A DNA stretch of 64,000 nucleotides from Leptospira wolffii serovar Khorat str. Khorat-H2. Lineage in GTDB: Bacteria; Spirochaetota; Leptospiria; Leptospirales; Leptospiraceae. The position numbers and the translations under genes were made by a program. Of the stretch, positions 38,994 through 48,855 are shown piece after piece. Each line of letters starts with the position of its first letter. Positions within the stretch are counted from its first letter, which is position 1. The DNA lies in the NCBI RefSeq assembly GCF_000306115.2, contig NZ_AKWX02000004.1, positions 1-64,000 of the forward strand, in the 5' to 3' direction. The notes below the pieces were generated by a model that was not told the DNA's origin, made no database searches, and was given only the letters and a program-made list of their open reading frames with translations.

Positions 38994-41900
38994 ATGTCCT
39001 TACTCGTTTCCTTAACGCATGAAACTTCCTACGAATACGATAGGCAGGTAAATCTATCTCCCCATATCATCCGTTTGAGACCGGCTCCTCATTCTAGGAC
39101 CAGGATCGTTTCCTATTCTTTACTGGTCGAACCTCAGGATCAATTCCTGAATTGGCAGCAGGATCCTTTCGGAAACTACCAGGCAAGGTTGGTATTTCCT
39201 AAAAAGACGGATAAGCTAAAGATCCTTGTGGATTTGGTGGCCGAGATTCAGGTTTTGAATCCTTTCGATTTCTTTTTGGAGCCGGAAGCGGAAGAGGCTC
39301 CCTTTATCTATTCCGATTCTCTTAGGAAGGAGCTGCTTCCGTATTTGAGCGCTACGGACGGTAGTCACGCTCTCGCAAACTATATTTCTTCCCTTCGTAA
39401 AGACGGAGTATTGAAGCCCAATCGCACGGTGGACTTTCTCGTGGGTCTGAACCAAAGAGTTTACAGGGACGTTTCTTATGTGATTCGGATGGAACCGGGA
39501 GTCCAAAGCTGCACCGAGACTCTGGAAAGGAAATCTGGTTCTTGCAGAGACTCCGCTTTTCTTCTCGTTCAAATTCTCCGTCATATAGGTCTCGCGGCTC
39601 GTTTCGTTTCCGGATATCTAATTCAATTAAAACCGGACGAAGTTGCGATCAAAGGACCCTTGGGGCCTACCGAGGATTTTACGGACCTGCATGCTTGGGC
39701 AGAAGTCTTCTTGCCGGGAGCGGGCTGGGTAGGACTAGATCCTACTTCCGGACTTCTTACCGGAGAAGGTCATATTCCTCTATCCGCCGTTCCAGAACCT
39801 GCAAGCGCTTCTCCTGTGTTCGGATATTCGGACCCTGCGGAGACTAAATTCGGTTTTAGGATGGAGGTCCGACGTTTCCAGGAATCCCCAAGAGTGACCA
39901 AGCCGTATTCGGACGCCACCTGGGATCGCATTCTGCAGATGGGAAAGTCCCTGGACACTAGATTCCAAAAAAATGATATACGGCTTTCTATTGGAGGGGA
40001 GCCCACCTTCATTTCGGACACGGAAAGGCAGGATCCTCAATGGAATATTTCCGCACTAGGAAAAGAGAAACTGCAATTCGGAGAGACTCTATTAACCCGT
40101 CTACGAAAAAGATTCTCTCCGGGTTCCATAGTGATGGTTACCCAAGGAAAGTGGTATCCCGGAGAACCCCTGCCTCGTTGGTCTCTGAATACGTTCTGGA
40201 GAAGGGACGGGGAGAATCTTTGGGAAAAAGAGGAACTTCTTTCCAGCTCGGAAGCGAAGGAGAATTCGGATACGGAAACCGAGCTTCATGACGCGGAAAA
40301 ACTGGGAGAATCCTTGAGTAAGAATCTGGGAATTTCTCCCAAACATTTAGTCCCTCTCTACGAGGACGGATTCTATTATCTTTGGAAAGAGGGACAACTT
40401 CCCGAATGGAAGAATCCTAAAGAAGCGAAGCCCGCGTCGGATGATTTCTCCTTCGAGGCTTTGGAAAGAAGAAGGTTACTCTCCCTTTTGGACAGGGATT
40501 TTAAGCTTAAAAAAGCGTTCGCTCTTCCATTACAGTACGATTATATACATTCGAGATGGGAAAGCTCCGAATGGAAATTTAAGAGAGAAAGACTCTATCT
40601 GATTCCGGGGGATAGCCCCGCAGGATTTAGATTGCCTTTTTCCTCCATTTCGGAGGAGTTCCGACCTACCGCGACCCTTACGGATATTTCCCGTAGTAAA
40701 TCTTTTCCGAGCCGCAAGGATCTAATCTCTCGGACACTCAAGAGAAGAAAATCGGAGCCTAAATTCTTCGGCGAAAAATCGGGACTTCCTATACGGACCA
40801 CCTTGGTAATCGAGCCTAGGCAGGGCGTAGTTCGGATTTTTCTTCCTCCTTTGGAGGCGATAGAACCTTGGTTGGATTTGGTTTCCGCACTCGAAGCGGC
40901 TTGCGAAGAATCCGGAGTCTCGGTGGTTCTGGAAGGTTACGAGCCTCCCCAGGATGCGAGACTGAGCTTATTTCGCATAACGCCTGATCCTGGGGTTCTG
41001 GAAGTGAATTTACATCCTTCTGCGAATTTCCGTGAATTGGAGGAAAAAACCCGTATTCTTTACGAAGAGGCCAAAGAGATCGGATTGAGCGCCGAGAAAT
41101 TCATGGTCGACGGTCGCCATACCGGAACCGGGGGCGGAAATCATATCACGGTCGGAGCAATGAGTCCGGAGGATAGTCCTTTCTTGCGCAGACCGGACCT
41201 TCTTCGTAGTATCGTAACGTATTGGCAGCACCATCCTTCTTTATCTTATCTATTTTCCGGATTATTCATAGGGCCCACTTCTCAGGCGCCTCGTATGGAC
41301 GAAGGTAGAGACGAGATTCTACACGAGTTCGAACTGGCAGCGGCTCAATTGGATCTTTCCAAACCCCATCCTCCTTGGCTCGTGGATCGTCTCTTCCGAA
41401 ATTTACTCGTGGATCTTACCGGAAATACTCATAGAGCGGAGATATCCATAGACAAGTTGTATCCTCCTTCCGGACCTAGACTCGGACTCGTAGAACTAAG
41501 AGGATTCGAGATGCCTCCTCAGGCAAGGATGAGCACGGTCCAACAACTGTTAGTTCTTTCCTTACTAGGCAGATTCTGGGAGAAACCATACTCCAAACCT
41601 CCCGTCCATTGGGGGACCGAACTCCACGATCGATTCCTATTGCCACATTACGTATGGTCCGATTTTAAGGACGTGCTCCGGGATCTGAACGAGCACGGCT
41701 TTCATTTCAGGGAAGAGGAGTTCCTACCGTTCTTCGAATTCCGTTTTCCCGTCTACGGAAAGACCCAAAGAGAAGAAGTCTTTCTAGAATTGAGAATGGC
41801 GTTGGAGCCCTGGAACGTTTTGGGAGAGGAAGCCTCCTCCTTTGGAACGTCTCGCTCCGTGGATTCCGCATTAGAAAGATTGCAAGTGAAAGTGGAAGGT

Positions 41901-42284
41901 TGGAGCGATCGGTATCTACTGGGTTGCAATGGTTATGAGATTCCTCTTAAATCCACCGGCAGAAAAGGGGAGGCCGTTGCAGGGGTGAGATTCAAGGCCT
42001 GGAGTCCGGTTTTTACTCTTCATCCCAATTTGCCGATTCATAATCCTCTAATATTCGATATTTGGGATACTTGGTCCTCTCGTCCTTTGGGAGGCTGTCG
42101 CTATTACGTTTCCCATCCGGGAGGGCGTTCCTACGACACTTATCCGGTGAATTCTTTCGAGGCGGAAAGCCGAAGGATATCCCGATTTTTGGCGGACGGA
42201 CATTCTCCCCATGCAGGCTCCGCTCCTAAAAGGATCGAAAATACGGACGGATACACTATGGATTTGCGCTGGGCAGAAGCCTAA
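38994..42284 (+). CDS. transglutaminase-like protein fused to DUF2126 putative amidoligase
   Basis: 1096 residues. N-terminal beta domain (about 1-150, Bact_transglu_N), transglutaminase core with Cys184 (SGSCRDSA), His233 (LHAWAEV) and Asp249 (GLDPTSG) as a complete triad, then from about 300 to the end the DUF2126 domain with ARHTGTGGGNH-like ...GGGNHITVGA, DSPFLRRPDLLRSIVTYWQHHPSLSY and GPTSQAPRMDEGRDE. Pfam describes DUF2126 as a putative amidoligase of the glutamine synthetase fold. The cluster therefore encodes two kinds of ligase plus a cysteine transpeptidase. 25 bases after the alpha-E gene. Confidence 0.92.
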   Translation: MSLLVSLTHETSYEYDRQVNLSPHIIRLRPAPHSRTRIVSYSLLVEPQDQFLNWQQDPFGNYQARLVFPKKTDKLKILVDLVAEIQVLNPFDFFLEPEAEEAPFIYSDSLRKELLPYLSATDGSHALANYISSLRKDGVLKPNRTVDFLVGLNQRVYRDVSYVIRMEPGVQSCTETLERKSGSCRDSAFLLVQILRHIGLAARFVSGYLIQLKPDEVAIKGPLGPTEDFTDLHAWAEVFLPGAGWVGLDPTSGLLTGEGHIPLSAVPEPASASPVFGYSDPAETKFGFRMEVRRFQESPRVTKPYSDATWDRILQMGKSLDTRFQKNDIRLSIGGEPTFISDTERQDPQWNISALGKEKLQFGETLLTRLRKRFSPGSIVMVTQGKWYPGEPLPRWSLNTFWRRDGENLWEKEELLSSSEAKENSDTETELHDAEKLGESLSKNLGISPKHLVPLYEDGFYYLWKEGQLPEWKNPKEAKPASDDFSFEALERRRLLSLLDRDFKLKKAFALPLQYDYIHSRWESSEWKFKRERLYLIPGDSPAGFRLPFSSISEEFRPTATLTDISRSKSFPSRKDLISRTLKRRKSEPKFFGEKSGLPIRTTLVIEPRQGVVRIFLPPLEAIEPWLDLVSALEAACEESGVSVVLEGYEPPQDARLSLFRITPDPGVLEVNLHPSANFRELEEKTRILYEEAKEIGLSAEKFMVDGRHTGTGGGNHITVGAMSPEDSPFLRRPDLLRSIVTYWQHHPSLSYLFSGLFIGPTSQAPRMDEGRDEILHEFELAAAQLDLSKPHPPWLVDRLFRNLLVDLTGNTHRAEISIDKLYPPSGPRLGLVELRGFEMPPQARMSTVQQLLVLSLLGRFWEKPYSKPPVHWGTELHDRFLLPHYVWSDFKDVLRDLNEHGFHFREEEFLPFFEFRFPVYGKTQREEVFLELRMALEPWNVLGEEASSFGTSRSVDSALERLQVKVEGWSDRYLLGCNGYEIPLKSTGRKGEAVAGVRFKAWSPVFTLHPNLPIHNPLIFDIWDTWSSRPLGGCRYYVSHPGGRSYDTYPVNSFEAESRRISRFLADGHSPHAGSAPKRIENTDGYTMDLRWAEA

Positions 42285-42444
42285 GTTCCGAATCGATTCG
42301 GACTTCCTGCCCGAATCGATTTCGATTAGAAATAGAATCATTCCAATTCGATTGCTCCGATTGCATTTGCGGAATCCCTTGACTTTTCTCAGTATAAAGA
42401 ATGAGACGCTCTCTCAAAAACAGTTGCAATGGGCTCACTGAAAA

Positions 42445-42463
42445 TAATTCTGATTCTGAATTA
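42445..42463 (+). promoter_or_regulatory. 19-bp inverted repeat resembling a Fur box
   Basis: TAATTC (42445-42450), TGATTCT, GAATTA (42458-42463): 6-7-6 inverted repeat of 19 bases, the size of a Fur box, 27 bases before the imelysin-like gene and upstream of the TonB receptor. Upstream is a TTGACT-type element. Iron control is inferred from size, AT-richness and position. Confidence 0.4.
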
Positions 42464-42489
42464 CAGAGCCTAATTCTTTCGGGGCAATT

Positions 42490-43725
42490 ATGCGACAAAA
42501 TCATCCAAAATGGCAGGGAAGTGCCGACTCTTCTTCCCTAAAGAAGCGATTTTTGGTTTCCATTCTTTCATTCTTATTACTGTTCTTCGGGACGGTTCTT
42601 TTTCTATCCTGTTCTCCTAAAAACGAAGCCTCCTCGTCTTCCGCGATCAACGGCTTTCTCTATCGAATGTTCAACTCCTTCGATCCTCGCAGTTTTTTGG
42701 AAAATATGGGAAAAAATGTGATTCCTCCTCTGTACCAGGATCTGGCTACGAAGGCGGACTCCTTGAAATCGGATGCGGATAATCTCTGCGGCTCCGTTAC
42801 TGTCTCCCAATTCCAAAACACCTGGAAGCAGAATATCGCCGCCTTGAAAAAGGTGGAGATGTTTCAGTTCGGACCGGCTGTGGGGCCGTATGCTAAGGTG
42901 GATTCTTTTCCATTCTCTTATATCTCCGAGACTCCTCCCGTGGCAGACGATATGGACCTGATCGATCAGTTCGTCGGAAATGCGGGGCAGGCGGCATTGT
43001 ATGTGGATCCGGTTTCGGGTCCTCTACCCAAGGACTCCAAAGGAATCGTAGGAATCGAATATCTCGCTTTCAGCCAAGCGGATCCTTCTCGAGGAACCGA
43101 TCCGGATTGCACGTCCTTGCAGCAAAATTCCAGCTCTCGTCTTCTTCTACTTCGCGCCATGGTGAACCAATACAAAGTGAATGTGCACGCCATGACGGAT
43201 CTTTGGGATAGCGGAGCCGCTTCTCCCTACGGAGACCAATTGGCTGCGGGAACCGCATTCTCATCTTCCACGGCGGCTTTGGATGCTATATATGGCGGGA
43301 CCATCCAGTTACTCACCGCGATGAAGGACGGAAGGCTGGAGATTCCTGCGGGGCTCGCTGCCGGTGGAAACGGATCCGTGCAGGATTTGGAACGAGCCGA
43401 GTCTCGATTCTCCGCGAATTCCTTCCAGAATTTGTCGGATAATTTGTCCGCGTTCAAGGCGGTCTATACCGGAAACGGAACCGGCGCCGGACTTTCCGAT
43501 TATGTGAAATTCTATAGCCCCGCTTTGGATACCGAGATTTTGCAAAAGATCACCGCAGTGGAAACGGATTTAACCGCTTTGAATTCCACAGGCTGGACGA
43601 ACGTACCGAATCTAAAAACGACCGTGGCGGATCTCGGAGAAATATTAAATATTTTGAATGTTGAATTGGCTGCATTGATCGGAACGAGTCCTGTTTCCGG
43701 CGGCCCGGGAGGAGACGGGGACTGA
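42490..43725 (+). CDS. imelysin-like lipoprotein with altered GxHxxE motif
   Basis: 411 residues, helical imelysin/M75-like domain behind a leader and lipobox (LFLSC, Cys41). Recognisable elements are a CGS...FQNTWKQNIAALKKVEMFQFGPA region and GIVGIEYLAFSQADPS. In imelysins the latter reads GxHxxE; here it is Gly185-Ile-Val187-Gly-Ile-Glu190, so the His is replaced by Val. Leptospira carry imelysin-like lipoproteins (LruB type) next to TonB receptors, matching this layout. Such proteins are implicated in iron or haem uptake, though catalysis is doubtful. The stop overlaps the receptor start (TGATG). Confidence 0.8.
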   Translation: MRQNHPKWQGSADSSSLKKRFLVSILSFLLLFFGTVLFLSCSPKNEASSSSAINGFLYRMFNSFDPRSFLENMGKNVIPPLYQDLATKADSLKSDADNLCGSVTVSQFQNTWKQNIAALKKVEMFQFGPAVGPYAKVDSFPFSYISETPPVADDMDLIDQFVGNAGQAALYVDPVSGPLPKDSKGIVGIEYLAFSQADPSRGTDPDCTSLQQNSSSRLLLLRAMVNQYKVNVHAMTDLWDSGAASPYGDQLAAGTAFSSSTAALDAIYGGTIQLLTAMKDGRLEIPAGLAAGGNGSVQDLERAESRFSANSFQNLSDNLSAFKAVYTGNGTGAGLSDYVKFYSPALDTEILQKITAVETDLTALNSTGWTNVPNLKTTVADLGEILNILNVELAALIGTSPVSGGPGGDGD

Positions 43726-46133
43726 TGTTCGTGCGAAAAAATATCCGGTTCCTAGTCTTCTTATTCTTACTCTTCACTCCGATCTTCCTTCTATCTCCCC
43801 AACCGAACGGGGGAGAGGAGAAAGACGCATCTAAAACGGATTCCGAAAAAAAAGAGGGCGAGAAGTCCGAGGATCCTTTGGTGGAAAAGCGAAGGAGATT
43901 TCTGGAAAGCGGTCAGATCAACGTGATCGGAGCCAAAGAAGACGATCTAAAAAAGATTCCCGGCTCCGCGAATGTGATCGGCAAAAAGATCCTGAAAGAA
44001 ACGAATCCCATAGATTCCATGGAGGCCTTGCGTAGGGTTCCCGGAGCGACGATTCGTTATCAGGATGCCGTGGGACTTACTCCGAATATCGCCTTTCGAG
44101 GAGTAAGTAACGAGGAATCCAGAAAAACTCTCATCTTAGAGGACGGGGTCTTCACTTCCTTAAGCGCTTACGGACAACCGGAGTCCTATTTTATCCCTCA
44201 TATAGATCGAATGGAAAGAGTGGAGGTCGTAAAGGGGTCGGGTTCCATTCTTTTCGGACCCACCACTTTGGGTGGTATCGTGAATTATGTGACTCGTAAA
44301 CCTCCGGAAAAACCCACCCTGAATATGAAGGTCATAGGTGGGATGAACGGTTATGCGTCCAGTCTACTCCAATACGGAGGAACCGTTAAGAACACGAATA
44401 CCGCCTACGATATCTCCTACCTGCACAACCAAGGGAACGGTTTTAGGGATTACCAAGGTTTCCAAGTGAACGATCTGAATCTGAAATTAATGCAGAAGAT
44501 CGGCGATAAAGATTCCGTTTTTCTAAAATACCAGAGTTACCAACAGGATTCCCAGGCTACTTATTTGGGATTAACCCAAGGATTGTATTGGAAGAATCCT
44601 AGAATCAATCCTGCACGCTACGACCATAAATCCATAGAAAGACAGGCAGCGGTAATCGGACACGATCATACCTTCAACGATAATTGGAAAATGATCACTC
44701 GGGCCTATTGGACCAATGTGGGCTTCCGGTTTAAGCAAGAGTCCTATTCTTATAATAACGCCACCGAGTTCGGATTCGCTTCCCGTCCTCCTGCAAACGC
44801 TTTCGGAGTCTATGCTCCCGAGCTCTTCGGGAACCAGCCGGGAGACGTGATCTATATGTTGAATTCCACTCCGAACCGGCATTCTTTCTTTAGAACGGGG
44901 GGCTTGGAAACCAAACTGGAAGGTAAGTTCAATACCTTCGGTCTGGAGCATGAGATCGCGGTGGGTATGAGGGCGCATTACGAAACGGTAAATGCGGCGA
45001 ATAACGTATTTCCTTATCCTACGATGAGCGACGGGCTTACCACCCAACAACAGAATCGTAACGCTCGGGCCTACGCCACCTATATCCAGGACGCAATCAA
45101 ACTCACCGAAAAGTTTAAGGTGATTCCGGGAGTGCGTTACGAGCATATCTTCCAGGGAGTATACACTCATAGGAGGCTTGCGACCGCAAGCGATGTCGCG
45201 AAGGGAAACGCATCCGTAGTAGGAGATTCCATTTTAGTAAACGAAGCGAGCGAATCCTATACCAAGGTGCTTCTTCCCGGATTAGGGATGACCTTCGATA
45301 TTACCGAAAAATTCATGTGGTTCGCAGGGGCGCATACCGCATTCTCTCCTCCTACATTCTCCACGGTCCAGAATCCAGCTTTGGGACTGGGATATAAATT
45401 AAGCGCGGAGAGATCCAATAATTACGAGACCGGATTCAGGGGAAACATCACCCGTTATTTCTATACCCAGGTGAGTACTTATGCATTATTTTTCTCCAAT
45501 CAAATCGTGAATACGAACGAAGCCGGCTCGGGGATAGGTGCGGTTCCGATCAACGCGGGAAGATCCGTGAACCGAGGAGTGGAAAGTAGCTTCGTGTTCG
45601 ATTTCGGAAAATTCGCCGAATCCAGATGGGAAATTCCTTTGGAGCTGACGTATTCTTATACAAAGGCGATCTCCACTACCTATGTTCCCGTGGGAACCGT
45701 GCAGAATCCGGATGGTACAGTATCCGTCACAAACCAGGCTCAGTTTGCTGTGAATTCCACGGGGAATCTCATCAAAGTGAACACGAACGGAAATTATTTA
45801 CCCTATGTTCCTATGCATACTTTCATAGGTGCGATCGGAGTGAAGAGTCCACAAGGATTCTACGCAAGAATAGAATACCAATACTTCGATAAACAATACT
45901 CCGACTTGCAAAACACAAAAAACCAAAGCACCGATGGAAGCCAAGGGATGGTTCCCGCTTACGGAATTTGGAACGCGGACTTCGGGTACGAATTGCCTGG
46001 AGGAAAATGGTCCATTTTCGTGAACGGAAAGAACTTAGAAGATCGGGTCTATATTTCGGGAAGATTACCTGTCGGAATCCAGCAAGGACCGTATCGTCAG
46101 ATCAATATCGGAGCGACTCTAAAAATAGATTGA
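43725..46133 (+). CDS. TonB-dependent outer-membrane receptor (FecA-like)
   Basis: 802 residues: signal peptide (about 1-25, LLSPQ), a 25-residue Lys/Glu/Ser-rich linker, a plug domain (about 60-175; IPGSANVIGKKILKE, PNIAFRGVSNEESRKTLILEDG, VEVVKGSGSILFGPTTLGGIVNYVTRKP) and a beta-barrel to the C-terminus (...INIGATLKID, lacking the usual terminal Phe). FecA-like plug spacing suggests ferric chelate uptake; the ligand is not determinable. Coupled to the imelysin-like gene by a TGATG overlap. Confidence 0.92.
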   Translation: MFVRKNIRFLVFLFLLFTPIFLLSPQPNGGEEKDASKTDSEKKEGEKSEDPLVEKRRRFLESGQINVIGAKEDDLKKIPGSANVIGKKILKETNPIDSMEALRRVPGATIRYQDAVGLTPNIAFRGVSNEESRKTLILEDGVFTSLSAYGQPESYFIPHIDRMERVEVVKGSGSILFGPTTLGGIVNYVTRKPPEKPTLNMKVIGGMNGYASSLLQYGGTVKNTNTAYDISYLHNQGNGFRDYQGFQVNDLNLKLMQKIGDKDSVFLKYQSYQQDSQATYLGLTQGLYWKNPRINPARYDHKSIERQAAVIGHDHTFNDNWKMITRAYWTNVGFRFKQESYSYNNATEFGFASRPPANAFGVYAPELFGNQPGDVIYMLNSTPNRHSFFRTGGLETKLEGKFNTFGLEHEIAVGMRAHYETVNAANNVFPYPTMSDGLTTQQQNRNARAYATYIQDAIKLTEKFKVIPGVRYEHIFQGVYTHRRLATASDVAKGNASVVGDSILVNEASESYTKVLLPGLGMTFDITEKFMWFAGAHTAFSPPTFSTVQNPALGLGYKLSAERSNNYETGFRGNITRYFYTQVSTYALFFSNQIVNTNEAGSGIGAVPINAGRSVNRGVESSFVFDFGKFAESRWEIPLELTYSYTKAISTTYVPVGTVQNPDGTVSVTNQAQFAVNSTGNLIKVNTNGNYLPYVPMHTFIGAIGVKSPQGFYARIEYQYFDKQYSDLQNTKNQSTDGSQGMVPAYGIWNADFGYELPGGKWSIFVNGKNLEDRVYISGRLPVGIQQGPYRQINIGATLKID

Positions 46134-46195
46134 GTCATGGGAGAATCGCACGCTTCTCCTTTCTAAAAAATTTCTAGTTTCTAGGCAAAATGTCG

Positions 46196-46224
46196 AAGCT
46201 CTCGGAAAAAATTTCCGGGAGCTT
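46196..46224. other. 13-bp hairpin after the receptor gene
   Basis: AAGCTCTCGGAAA (46196-46208) and TTTCCGGGAGCTT (46212-46224), one G-U pair, 3-base loop. No U-tract follows, so it is not a clean intrinsic terminator; it may trim or stabilise the receptor transcript. Confidence 0.4.
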
Positions 46225-46260
46225 AAAGCCCAAGGTTTAAGCGAGGGGCGATTTTCTTGT

Positions 46261-48855
46261 TTGAATTTTGAGCAAAAACTCCGTAGAATCTTTCGAAAGG
46301 ATGGAAAAAATCCACCCGCAAGAGAGAATGACTCCCGGAAGATGAACCAGAGAGCTTCCCAAACCGCCAATTTACTTTCCGGATACCGTCCTTCTACCGG
46401 GATTTACGATGAAGTTTGCCTTCCCGAAGGCCAAGCTCGTGAAAAATACGAATTTCTTTTGCGCTCTTTGAATCATTTGGGTTCCGCGGAACTAAGACGC
46501 AGAAAGGAAGATAGTCTCCGCATTCTACAAGAGACCGGTGTAACCTATAACGTTTACGGAGACGAGAGAGAACGTGTCTGGGGATTGGATCTATTTCCCT
46601 TACTCATGGATAGTAAGGAATGGGACGGGGTAGAAAGGGGACTCTCCCAAAGAGCGGAACTACTTAATGAAATCTTAAAGGATGTGTACGGAGCGCGTCG
46701 ACTCCTATACGAGAGAAAAATTCCTCACGAGATACTATTCCAATCCGGAGGTTTTTTACGAGCCTGCGCTCCAGTTTACGATTTCACAAGCTTTCGATTG
46801 GCGTTCCTTGCCACGGATATCAGTCGGGACCAGTCCGGAAATTTTTATGTGATCGGAGATCGGGTTCAGGCTCCTTCCGGTTCCGGATATGCGTTGGAGA
46901 ATCGGATCGTTCTCTCTAGAATTTTTCCCTCTCTTTATCGAGATTCTCAAGTTCATAGAGTGGCACTGTATTTCAGGGCGCTTCGTAAGACTCTATACTC
47001 GTTCTCTTCGAATCGGGACAGAGAACCTCTCATCATTCTTCTTACCCCCGGACCTAGTAACGAGACCTATTTCGAGCATGCGTATTTAGCGGGGTATCTT
47101 GGATTCACTTTGGCGCAGTCGGAGGATCTTACCGTACGGGACAATAAGGTCTTTATCAAGACAGTGGAAGGTCTGCAACAAGTGGATGTGATCTTCCGAA
47201 GAGTCGACGATTGGTACATGGATCCCCTGGAATTAAAGGGAGATTCGCTTCTAGGTGTTCCCGGAATTTTAGGAGCGGTCCGAGCGGGCACCGTGGCGGT
47301 AGCGAATCCTATCGGATCGGGGTTTCTGGAAAACAGGGCCATACACGCGTTTCTTCCTTCTTTGTCCAAATTCTATTTGGGAGAGGATTTGATTCTTCCG
47401 AATGTTCCCACTCATTGGCTGGGTAGCGAGGCTTCCAGGGAGGAAGTGTTTTCCAATCCGAACAAGTACGTTCTCAAACCCGCGATTCGCTCTCCAATGG
47501 ATCCTTCCGTATTCCTTTCCCAGTTGAGCCAATCGGAGAGGGAAGAATGGAGAGCCAAGGTTCGGGCAAGACCGGAGCGTTATGTGGCACAAGAAATTCT
47601 AACCGGCTCCACTTGTCCTCTTTTCTCCGGAGATTCCGAGGAACTTCTGGTCGGTAAGTCCGTGCTTCGTACTTTCGTTTGTCTTTCCGAAAACGGTTAT
47701 ACCACTATGCCCGGAGGACTCGTTCGAGTTTCTCCCAAGCCGGACGAACTCATCGTTACCAACCAGAGGGGAGCCATCTCCAAGGATCTTTGGATTCTCG
47801 CTTCGGAGGAGAAGAAAGAATTCTCTCTCCTACCCGGACAGGTCGGTCGGATTCCGATCAAACGGAAAGGCTCCGGTATTCCGAGCCGCGTCGCAGACAA
47901 TATGTTCTGGATGGGACGTTATGCGGAACGCGCGGAGAATATGGCACGACTCTTACGCGAAACGGTGAATAAGATACTGGAAGCGGAGGAAACCTACGAG
48001 AAGGAACAATATTCTTCTCTACTTTCCATAGTGGACCAGCTTTCCGGATTGAACCTGAATTATTTGGAACAAAACGGCCAGGAGAGCCTGGACTCAGTAA
48101 GGGAGAAGGTATTTTTGATGGCGACTTCTCCTCACGCTTCCGGTAGTATCCGCCACGATCTGAATTTCTTTGCCGGATCCACGAAGGCTGTGAGGGATAG
48201 AATTTCGGACGATACAAGATATCTGATTTCCAGATTGGAATCGGAATCTCCTATGAATTCCACCTACGACGAGGTTCTGGAGTATCTCCAAAAATTGGTG
48301 AATCTCTTCGCTTCGTTATCGGGTCTTGCCAACGAGAGTATGAGCCGTGAAACCGGCTATTTCTTCTTGGATATGGGAAAACGTTTGGAGAGGGCGCAAT
48401 TTTTGGCTCGCCTCATACTTTCCGCGATGGAAAGAACGACACTTTATAATAAGAGCATGTTCGAAAGTCTATTGAACGTGAACGATATTCGCATAACCTA
48501 CCGTAGGCGATATAAATATAGAATCGAAGCGGAATCCGTGTTGGATATCCTACTCTTTGACGAGAGTAACCCTCGCTCTCTTGCCTTCCAGTTGGAGAGA
48601 CTCAGCGAAAATACGTTATTCTCCTCCGCAGGCCAGGAAGAGATTTCTGAGGAGATCGCGCTTCTCTCGGATCTATTGGTTCGATTCCGGGAAGAAGACG
48701 CCAAACGCATTTTTGAATACGCGGATCCTGCGGGAGGACTTCGCAGATGGCTTACGGATATCCTGGATCGACTGAAGGGAGTTTCCGACGCGGTGGCACG
48801 CAAATATTTCCGCTATGTGGAAAATCAGGTTCGCCTGGGAGGCCCTTATGGCTGA
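46261..48855 (+). CDS. type-2 circularly permuted ATP-grasp/alpha-E fusion protein
   Basis: Up to 864 residues from a TTG at 46261 (GAGGGG about 12-18 bases upstream); an ATG at 46342 (GGAAG close by) would give 837. N-terminal part (about 30-540) is a CP ATP-grasp: NVYGDERERVWGLDLFPLLM, ATDISRDQSGNFYVIGDR, YTTMPGGLVRV, QRGAISKDLWIL. C-terminal part (about 545-864) is alpha-E: RVADNMFWMGRYAERAENMARLLRE. Compared with the type-1 protein upstream, the glycine-rich loop is missing (KPAIRSPMDPSVF in its place), which I recall as usual for type-2 fusions. It is paired with the transglutaminase that follows. Confidence 0.9.
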   Translation: MNFEQKLRRIFRKDGKNPPARENDSRKMNQRASQTANLLSGYRPSTGIYDEVCLPEGQAREKYEFLLRSLNHLGSAELRRRKEDSLRILQETGVTYNVYGDERERVWGLDLFPLLMDSKEWDGVERGLSQRAELLNEILKDVYGARRLLYERKIPHEILFQSGGFLRACAPVYDFTSFRLAFLATDISRDQSGNFYVIGDRVQAPSGSGYALENRIVLSRIFPSLYRDSQVHRVALYFRALRKTLYSFSSNRDREPLIILLTPGPSNETYFEHAYLAGYLGFTLAQSEDLTVRDNKVFIKTVEGLQQVDVIFRRVDDWYMDPLELKGDSLLGVPGILGAVRAGTVAVANPIGSGFLENRAIHAFLPSLSKFYLGEDLILPNVPTHWLGSEASREEVFSNPNKYVLKPAIRSPMDPSVFLSQLSQSEREEWRAKVRARPERYVAQEILTGSTCPLFSGDSEELLVGKSVLRTFVCLSENGYTTMPGGLVRVSPKPDELIVTNQRGAISKDLWILASEEKKEFSLLPGQVGRIPIKRKGSGIPSRVADNMFWMGRYAERAENMARLLRETVNKILEAEETYEKEQYSSLLSIVDQLSGLNLNYLEQNGQESLDSVREKVFLMATSPHASGSIRHDLNFFAGSTKAVRDRISDDTRYLISRLESESPMNSTYDEVLEYLQKLVNLFASLSGLANESMSRETGYFFLDMGKRLERAQFLARLILSAMERTTLYNKSMFESLLNVNDIRITYRRRYKYRIEAESVLDILLFDESNPRSLAFQLERLSENTLFSSAGQEEISEEIALLSDLLVRFREEDAKRIFEYADPAGGLRRWLTDILDRLKGVSDAVARKYFRYVENQVRLGGPYG

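Noticed and set aside
42288..42321. CCGAATCGATTCGG palindrome and a second CCGAATCGATT copy
   Set aside because: Short, common restriction-like palindromes between genes; no U-tract and no link to a feature.
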